DNA of 64,000 bases, from positions 6,205,001 through 6,269,000 of the forward strand of contig OU015567.1 of the NCBI GenBank assembly GCA_907165135.1. Reading direction: 5' to 3'. This document shows positions 57,145 through 64,000 of the stretch, in pieces. Source of the DNA: Oikopleura dioica. Taxonomy: Eukaryota > Chordata > Appendicularia > Copelata > Oikopleuridae. A model generated the notes under the pieces. That model was not told where the DNA came from. It did no database searches and worked only from the letters and a program-made list of their open reading frames with translations. Position 1 is the first letter of the stretch. Every line of letters starts with the position of its first letter. Made by a program: the position numbers and the translations under genes.

Positions 57145-57852
57145 ATGGATCCGGAGAAAAGGGCCGGTTCGCCATTCATTTGCGTGCATGAGAAAATCGT
57201 GGAGATGGTGAACCTGGGAAAGATCGGAGTTTATCAGGAGCTTGTCAAAGCAATTGCGCGAGAGCAAGAGCGCGCTCAGACACAGGTCTAAATCCAGAGA
57301 CAAGGAACTGGCTGAATACAAGCCTGCTAGAAGATCAAAGTAAGTTCATAAAAATTATTGAAAAACAAAAAATAATTTTTAATAAAAAATTAAAAATCAA
57401 TTGCCACTTTTTCATATAAGTGAGTGAGAGGGTGAATAACGAGTAGCCTAATCAGCTAGTCTTTAGTGAGTAAACTCTGGCTTTTGCTTTCTCTTTTATT
57501 GACATTAAAATTTAAGTTCACGCAGCAAAAGCCCGTACGAGCTAAATCGAGAGAAGCATATTGCCGATGAAGCTTTGAAAAAGCGCCATTCACTCAAGTA
57601 AGTACCGATAATTTAGTCCTCTTTGTCGATCCTTACTCGCCGTGTCAAGTCGTCTTTGTTGGGGTTGGACGCTTTCTTTGAACTTTGATTGATGAATTTT
57701 ATTCTTTTTTCTATTTTCTATTCAGATCTCCAACGATCCCGAATCTGAATAGTAGGGAGGGTCGAGGAATGTCCAGAAATGCGACGAGTTTGAATACAAG
57801 GACAGTGTTTGATTTTTCCATGAGACCAAAAAGGGTCGACTTCAGAAGATGA
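57145..57852 (+). CDS. Small Ser/Lys/Arg-rich protein (uncertain model)
   Basis: Exon blocks 57145-57339, 57517-57597 and 57726-57852 carry SKSALRHRSKSRDKELAEYK, then SRSKSPYELNREKHIADEAL and finally SPTIPNLNSREGRGMS to a TGA. The last two junctions are GT-AG and in phase. The first block needs a frame change inside it (a tiny intron near 57,230-57,252, or an alternative start). The family is not recognised; RS/SK runs resemble splicing or cytoskeletal linkers. Its TGA overlaps the ATG at 57849 as ATGA. Confidence 0.4.
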
Positions 57853-60094
57853 CTGAAGAAAATGACTTCCAAAGTGACTGTAAAAAAGTGATAAGCGAGC
57901 AAATAGAGAGCATAAGAGAGAAAATCGCGGGAATTAAAGTTCCCATTTTGAAAGAGGATGAAAATTTCAACACTGAAAAAAGAGATCAAGAAATCTTCGA
58001 CTTCCCAAAAGACCTGGATCCTGCTGAAGTCAAAGTAACAAAGGTGTGTATCATTGTTATCAGTTAATTTTTGTTGGACAGAACCCAGCGGGAGATACTA
58101 TTTGATGTGGTCGCCGCGGGCAGCGTCAGAAAACCACCCGGTGCTGCCAAATGCATATCTACTAGAATTTTACCCGAATAGTAGTAATACTCTGATTTTA
58201 ATTTATGAAACAATAAACAAGCAATAATGCCAAGAGGAATCGCGAAGGGCTCGATTCTCGGCGAAGAGAAGCCGAAAAAGAATGTTGAGCGCAAGCCAAC
58301 TTTTCTATCCTTCTTCAAGGTATAAACCTAAATAAATAAACAGCCAAATTTTCAAACAGTCATTTTTCTCTATTTAGGAGCCTCCTGTTTCGTACAGGAC
58401 CATTTGCAGACCGGTAATCTGCACGGAAAACAGGTGCAACGAAATATCCTGAACCGATATTCTGACCCTCTTTTTTCAACCTTTTTTACAGATTTTTTCA
58501 AGATTTTTTCAATGATTTTTTTGTCAAGTTGAAGATCAAGTCTCTCAGACTCGCAATTAATTGAATTTTAGGGCGGCGGGTTGGAAATGATTGGCGGTTT
58601 TGTTGGCTTTGCTAATTTGCCGAATCAAGTTCATCGGAAATCTGTGAAGAAGGGTAAATGCCAGATTAATCTTTTAATAAAGCGGCAATAAAACTGCTCC
58701 CAGGCTTCGAGTTCACGATGATGGCGGTGGGCGAAAGTGGACTTGGAAAATCAACGCTCATTAATTCGCTCTTCCTGACGAATCTGTACGAGGAACGAGA
58801 GGTCCCAGAAGGTAAGTGGTCGAAACTGAAGCAACAAATGGAGATTTCAATGGTCAATACGCTTTTGTCAACTTGAAACTTGGAATTTATTAAATTAGAG
58901 TGTTCTGATTTATTAAACACGCTTTTAAGCCGCCATCAAAGCAAAACAGACAGTTTCAATAGAAGCATCGACGGTTGAAATAGAAGAACGCGGTGTTAAG
59001 GTACTCCTAGCCATTAGCCATTTGAGAAGAGTTTTTTGTTCTGACGTCAAATTAATCAAAAAAGACAGAATGACACAAATGATGATTTTTGATAATTTCA
59101 GCTGCGATTGACAGTGGTGGATACTCCCGGTTTCGGAGACGCAATCGATAACAAAAATGCATTTGACCCGATTATAGAATACATCGATAAGCAATTCGAG
59201 GTAAGCCGCTTTCCGTAACGACTTGACAGTTACTGTACCGATCAATCAGAAAGTAGAATTGGAAAAAACTGAATAACGCGAGGAAATACTGACTTTAACC
59301 TTTTCATTAAGAGATACTTACACGATGAGTCTGGACTAAACCGGCGCCATATTGTGGACAATAGGGTTCATTGCTGCTTTTACTTTATCAACCCTTGTGG
59401 ACACGGGTTGCGCCCAATCGACATCGAATTCATGAAAACGCTCCAAACGAGGGTGAACCTTGTTCCACTCATCGCCAAGGCCGATATGCTCACGCCAAAG
59501 GAAATTAAAAAGTTCAAGAAGCGAGTTTTGGAGGAGCTCGGAAAGAATCAAATCCACATTTATCAGGTAGTTGTTTCAAAGATGGATGAGATCTTACGTA
59601 TCCTTAGCTGCCAGACGTGGAAGACGACGAGGACGAAGACTTCAAGCAGCAAACCCAGCAGCTAAAATCAATGATTCCCTTCGCCGTCGTCGGTTCAACT
59701 CAATTGATCGAAGTCAAGGGCAAAAAAGTTCGCGGCCGTCTTTACCCGTGGGGAGTCGTAGAGGTCGAGAATCCAGATCACAACGACTTCACTGGCCTCC
59801 GAACTATGCTCATGTAATTCATGCACTCCCTCAGTGTTAACACTAACCTTCTTATTTAGCTCGCACATGCAGGACCTTCAGGAAGTGACGCACGATCTGC
59901 ACTACGAAAAGTACCGAGCAAGTCGACTTGGCGACGAGCCCGAAGCCCCGATGATGGCTCCCATGGGCTCGCGGCCACCACCCGACGCCGAGAAGGATCG
60001 CATCCTCCACGAAAAGGAGATGGAGCTCCAAAAGATGCAGAAGATGATCGAGCAAATGCAAATGCAGCTGACCATGCAGGAACGCGTTGTTTGA
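57849..60094 (+). CDS. Septin (SEPT2/4/5-type GTPase)
   Basis: Core exons: 58227-58319, 58378-58413, 58572-58653, 58704-58811, 58930-59000, 59102-59200, 59312-59566, 59608-59813 and 59860-60094, for 394 aa from the ATG at 58227. Septins are GTP-binding proteins that form filaments at the cortex and cleavage furrow. Motifs are GESGLGKST (P-loop), [21 protein letters not shown] (switch/G3), [16 protein letters not shown] and IAKADMLTP (G4). The septin-unique block is [20 protein letters not shown], then [19 protein letters not shown]. The C-terminus is a Met/Gln/Glu-rich coiled coil. An exon 57849-58043 ([17 protein letters not shown]) ends in the same phase as the exon at 58378, so it is a likely alternative first exon. 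All introns are GT-AG. Confidence 0.92.
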
Positions 60095-60554
60095 AATCAA
60101 AATAATAGCAATAACAGGTTCAAACTTGCCAAAACTCACGGAATATAAATATTCAAAATGTGAAAAAACAATGCTCAGCAAAAAGCCTCGGCTTCGGCGG
60201 ACAAGAACTCAAAATCTCACAAAGTCTAGTCTTTTTCTTTCACTACCGGTATCGCCTGTCATCTTTTGCCTCCAAATTTCACTAAAACAACCACAGCTCT
60301 TTCAAAATAAACGATTGTTAATCAATTCGCCGGTTCTAATTATGCCTTTCCCGTCAAAAATTGAACAGGTCTAGGCCGTTTCTTTTGACAAAGTCTCTAC
60401 ACGTCCCTGATTACCAACTCTCATCCTTGATATCGATCAGAATTGGTAAATTCAAAATTTGAATATTCGATTTGAATTTATTCTTCGTTTGTCATTTCCA
60501 AAGGGCAGTTTTCCAAAAAGAAGATCAGAATGTATACAACAGTAAATTTGAAAA
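60095..60554. other. Convergent 3' spacer between septin and TAF10
   Basis: About 460 bp, AT-rich, presumably the two 3' UTRs. No exon supported. Confidence 0.45.
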
Positions 60555-60986
60555 TCAATGGTAGTATGGTGGTTTTCGAATGGTGATGCCGATTTTCTCC
60601 GTGGCCTGGGAAAGATCCTCCATTGTCAGCACGTTCTTGGGCTTGTCCTTGGATTTGCTGCCCGCGTTGCGCATTTCTTTATTGGCTCGGTTGAGGGACA
60701 CCTGGCGCGCGTCGAGCAGAATGTCCGAGATGAACTTAATTGACGGTCAAGTCGATTCAAGTTGGAATAAATACCTTCTGAGCAGCGAGGGAGGCGATTC
60801 GGGCGATTCGCGGATCGTGTTCTGTGTCAAGCCCGGATCTTGTTTGCTCGTGTTTATATTTTTGAGAATTAGGGTTGAGGAATACCTGCTGAGTAGCAAA
60901 TGACTGACGGTATCTGGCAGGACTGGGGTGAACTCATGGACATCGATCAAGAGTTGCTCGATAGGTTGATCAGGATTTACTGGCAT
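60555..60986 (-). CDS. TAF10: TFIID/SAGA subunit TAF10
   Basis: Exons 60986-60886, 60838-60775 and 60734-60555, for 114 aa. TAF10 is a histone-fold subunit shared by TFIID and SAGA-type complexes in RNA polymerase II transcription. Signature blocks are FTPVLPDTVSHLLL (helix 1), DPRIARIASLAAQKFISDIL (helix 2) and LTMEDLSQATEKIGITIRKPPYY at the C-terminus. It is shorter than human TAF10 because the long N-terminal region is missing. The introns (46 and 40 nt, GT-AG) keep the frame. It lies 162 bp after the DHRS4-like gene on the same strand. Confidence 0.93.
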
Positions 60987-61148
60987 TTCTAGGGCAAAAT
61001 AAGTTGATTCAGGGGGAACTACTGTAATTGAAACTGAATTGATTTCAGAAATCGGCAGAAGAATCAGCAGCTACGAGAATAAATAATCAAGAAAATTAAT
61101 AGAAAATCGCGAGAAAAAAGGTCGAAAACTGTTTACAGTTTCGCAGAG

Positions 61149-62008
61149 TTACAGTCGGAAGTTTCCTCCGCCCGATACAGTGTACGATTCTCCAGTAACG
61201 TACGACGCGCTTAAAAATTCTGTAAATAAACTTATAACAAAGAAGAAACTACCGTTCGTCGTCGGAGAGAAAGGCCACAATGCCACTCATTTCGTCTGGA
61301 ACAGCAAATCGCTTCAGCGCGAATTGCTGCGAAACTTGGTCTTCCATCTCGACGATGGCGCCGGCGAATTTGGTCTTGACGACGCCTGGGCAGACAGTGT
61401 TGACTCTGATGCCCTCATCGGCGAGCTCCATGGCCAGGACTTTTGAAAGCGAAATAAGAGCGGTTTTTGAAACAGAGTAAGCGCCAAGCATGGGCATGGG
61501 CTGATAACCAGCGATGGAGGCGATAGTTGTGATGTTGCTCATTTCGTTTTGGGCGAGATGCGGAACGCATTCTTGAATAAGCTGGAACGCGTTCTTCACG
61601 TTGATCTCGAAGATCTTGTCCCAGGAGGCTTCGGGAGTGTCGAGAATGCTTCCGAAAAATGGATTCACTGCGGCGTTGCTAACAAGAATGTTCAAGCTCT
61701 TGTCTTTTTCCATGACCGTCTCAATCAGCTCATGTCGGTGATCTCTGTTGCCCACGTGACAGACTGAAAATATCAATATTTCGCGCAGAAAGAGAAGAAA
61801 ACGTACCCATTCCATCAACATCCAAATCCATTCCCCGAAGCTCCTCAAGCGCAGAATCGACATTTTCCTGCTTTCTCGACGAGATCCAAACTTTGGCCCC
61901 ATCCTGCGCTAATCGCTTCGCGATAGCGAATCCGATACCATCGGTAGAAGCAGTGACAATCGCAGTTTTGCCGCTCAACGCTTTTGCTACTCGAGAAGTG
62001 AGTCTCAT
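61149..62008 (-). CDS. DHRS4: DHRS4-like short-chain dehydrogenase/reductase
   Basis: Exons 62008-61807, 61763-61253 and 61209-61149, for 257 aa. SDR enzymes reduce carbonyls with NAD(P)H; DHRS4 acts on retinal and other carbonyls, largely in peroxisomes. The cofactor motif is [15 protein letters not shown] (T-A-S-x3-G-x-G), then ISSRKQEN and [13 protein letters not shown] (NNAG-type site, DHRS4-characteristic). The catalytic residues are YSVSK (YxxxK), with Ser in [12 protein letters not shown]. The tail reads [19 protein letters not shown]; human DHRS4 ends SRL, a peroxisomal signal, and FRL here is similar. The ATG at 62008 is preceded by TTCTCAG about 15 nt upstream. Confidence 0.9.
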
Positions 62009-62096
62009 TTTTGTTCTGACAGTCTGAGAACTCAATGATAAGAAAATATGAATCTATTTGTTTATTGAATGAAGTTCAGAATAAATAAATTGAAAT
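62009..62096 (-). promoter_or_regulatory. Rhodanese-DHRS4 intercistronic spacer
   Basis: 88 nt with an AATAAA (minus strand, near 62,065) followed by TTCTCAG about 15 nt before the DHRS4-like ATG. This poly(A)-then-acceptor order fits a cis/trans-splicing junction between co-transcribed genes. The leader is not visible. Confidence 0.45.
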
Positions 62097-62572
62097 TTAT
62101 GCAAGAGGAAAGCCAGTAGCTTGGCTCCATTTCTTCCACTCGACTTCGCCCCAGCTCTCGTTCCACTCTTTCCAGCCGCCTAAAATATCAGTTCTCTTCC
62201 TTGATTTCTGTCGATTACTTCACCTGTGTAATTATAACCATTTTGCGAGTTGAAGAAGGTCTCCCACAAATGAGCAGCGCGATGGGATCTCCTCCCACTC
62301 ATGCAGTAGAAAACAACTTTTTGGTCATCTTTAGGTTTTGGGAAATCAAAGAGCAATTCGAAGTTTTTGTCATTTAGGCCCTCCAAATCTGGGAACTCGC
62401 CAAGGGCGATGTGATTCCAATTAGCGGCTGGAATGGTGCCACCTTTGACCTCGTTGATGTCGCGCACGTCAATGACGACAACATTAGGGTCGACGGAAAG
62501 CTTCACGAATTCCGCCTTGTCGATATTTGTCAACGATCGACGGATTAATGCGGGTCTTACTGCTCTTAGCAT
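62097..62572 (-). CDS. Single-domain rhodanese (thiosulfate sulfurtransferase-like)
   Basis: Two exons, 62572-62224 and 62179-62097 (44-nt GT-AG intron), for 143 aa. Rhodaneses move sulfur through an active-site Cys. Motifs are VIDVRDINEVKGGTIPAANW (N-terminal rhodanese box) and FYCMSGRRSHRAAHL, with the catalytic Cys loop C-MSGRRS. The C-terminal helix after GYNYTGGWKEW has many Trp residues. The N-terminus MLRAVRPALIRRS is basic and could be a mitochondrial leader, as in small TSTD-type proteins. The stop is 88 nt before the DHRS4-like start, an operon-like distance. Confidence 0.85.
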
Positions 62573-62755
62573 GCTCTGAACAAAGACAACAATTATATTT
62601 TTTGTTTTTTAAATAATTTATTAAAATTCTTAAAAGCTTGAACTTTCGGACTCGCGTGCAGCTGGCAATGTAAATGTTTGAGTATCCCGTGAACGGGTGA
62701 AAGCGATTGAAAAATAAAATATTCTAGTTGTTTTAGTGGCAGGAAAGACAGCTTC

Positions 62756-63971
62756 TTAGGGTTCGTCGGAAGGCCGAAATCTTTCTTTTCTGAGCTCTCG
62801 TTTCAAGCTGAAGATTTGTTCTTCGAGAGCGCGCACTGAATCGACATGCTTTGACTTGAGCTGGTTTATTTCTTCTTCGAGAAATTTTTGCTCGTCCAGG
62901 CTGTGCGACAACTCGACTGCTTGCTGCGCAATGATAGCTTCTTTCTGCTTGATGACTTCGTTTTTTTCTTTAATTTCTTCGTTTTTTTCTTTGATTTCTT
63001 CGTTCTGACTCTCGATCACTTCAGTCTTCTGACGATTATCTTCGATGAGATTGTTACGACCAGTGATTCGAACGATTCTGTCGTCGATGAGCGCTCTAAA
63101 ACAAATGTGAGCTAGGCTAAATGATGATTATTTACCTGATCAATTGGGCGTTCAAATCTGCAGACTTCCCAAACGCCTCTGCGGATATTTTGATCAAATT
63201 CGCATTTTTAATTTCATCAGAAAGCGACCCTTCTTTTCCAATCATCCTCTTGGCGTTTTTTACAGAGCATTGGAAAGGTTTAGAAGTCGTATTCGCGGGA
63301 GTAACGGCGGACAATGGCGATCTAGCATCAGGTGTTGACGTTCTGGGTATTTGGGAAAAATTATCTTCGGAGAGAGGTGCCGAAGACTGTGATGGCGTTC
63401 GGATCAAATGAGGCATGCTTGGAGAAAGCAGCTCTCCTTCGGACGATAACTCCATGTTTGAGGGCGGACGACGCAAGTCTAGGCCAGGAAGGGACTCGTC
63501 TTCGCTGATGGGAGTATTGATCTCAAGATGATCATCATTTGCGTCGGAGGAAGTATGCGCCTTCTTAGAGCTACTTCCAACCTGATGTAAGGTCGATGAA
63601 CTTTGTCGCTTTGAGCCAAGAGGAATGAATACTTGAGTGTGAGGAGCTTGAAGGCGACGGGAGGTTCCAGGTTTATTGTTGTTTGGATGATCGAAGTCGA
63701 TGAACTGCTTTGGCAAAGATCCATTCTGGGAGTACGTCGATTCCGTAGAGTAGATTAGGTCGTTCAAGTCTTCTGTGTCACGAGGAATCACTTCGATGTC
63801 TGGAAGTTCGGGATCGACTGGTTCAGTCTTGAAAGCCTCAATTTCCTCGTTCATTTCGCGATGATTTGTATCGCGATGATGATTTGGAGCACGCTTTTCC
63901 AAGCTTTTTCTTGTGAAGAAGTAACTGTCCGGCGGGAAACAATTCGCGAATGAACGAAAGCAAGTCCTCAT
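62756..63971 (-). CDS. Ser-rich, coiled-coil protein, family unknown
   Basis: Two exons, 63971-63136 and 63095-62756, phase 2 GT-AG intron of 40 nt, for about 391 aa. The N-terminal two thirds are Ser/Pro/Asp-rich and probably disordered (PELPDIEVIPRDTEDLNDL, TPISEDESLPGLDLR). The C-terminal part is a coiled coil with repeats NEEIKEKNEEIKEKNEVIKQ and a final SLKRELRKERFRPSDEP. No family is recognised. The ATG at 63971 is chosen because it is the first in the window; MNEEIEAFK further in is an alternative. A 5' exon may lie beyond the right edge. Confidence 0.65.
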
Positions 63972-64000
63972 TTCCTTCACTACTCTTTCACTCGGTTGCG

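Overview
This window is eukaryotic and most likely comes from an appendicularian (larvacean) tunicate of the Oikopleura type. Three things point there. Most introns are about 40-50 nt. Many homology-fixed junctions use GA-AG or GC-AG splice sites instead of GT-AG. Genes are tightly packed, often less than 100-300 nt apart. The protein set is chordate (GATA1/2/3-type factor, formin-like, TMC, GABA-A receptor, ACADL). The species is not identified. All exon coordinates are my own hand-made splice models.

0-31 kb is gene-dense: acetyl-CoA synthetase (-, cut by the left edge); CCDC50-like (-) head-to-head with MLH1 (+); UNG starting 68 nt after MLH1 (operon-like pair of DNA-repair genes); a TMC channel-like protein; CHMP5 with a complete small gene nested antisense in its big intron; USP30-like deubiquitinase; an unknown convergent gene; di-N-acetylchitobiase-like GH18 (-) divergent from CNPPD1-like (+); a formin-like FMNL gene; a DUF3472 protein; a small membrane protein; an uncharacterised coiled-coil protein; and ACADL (-).

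31.5-36.7 kb carries a GATA1/2/3-type transcription factor with two zinc fingers. It is followed by about 13 kb with no convincing gene (36.7-49.6 kb). That desert is packed with GATAAG/CTTATC motifs, with CACC-rich and CACGTG motifs among them, and looks like a regulatory domain. It is interrupted by hAT-type DNA elements with 8-bp target duplications (43,965-44,962 and 45,254-48,387). Another hAT-like element sits in the largest intron of the GATA gene. A related terminal-repeat sequence forms a whole intron of the CCDC50-like gene.

49.6-64 kb: a tiny secreted dibasic-cleaved peptide precursor; a TSP1-domain membrane protein; a beta-trefoil lectin-like gene; a GABA-A receptor subunit (-); an SK/RS-rich gene running into a septin gene (+); then a tight minus-strand series of TAF10, DHRS4-like, a rhodanese and a coiled-coil protein.
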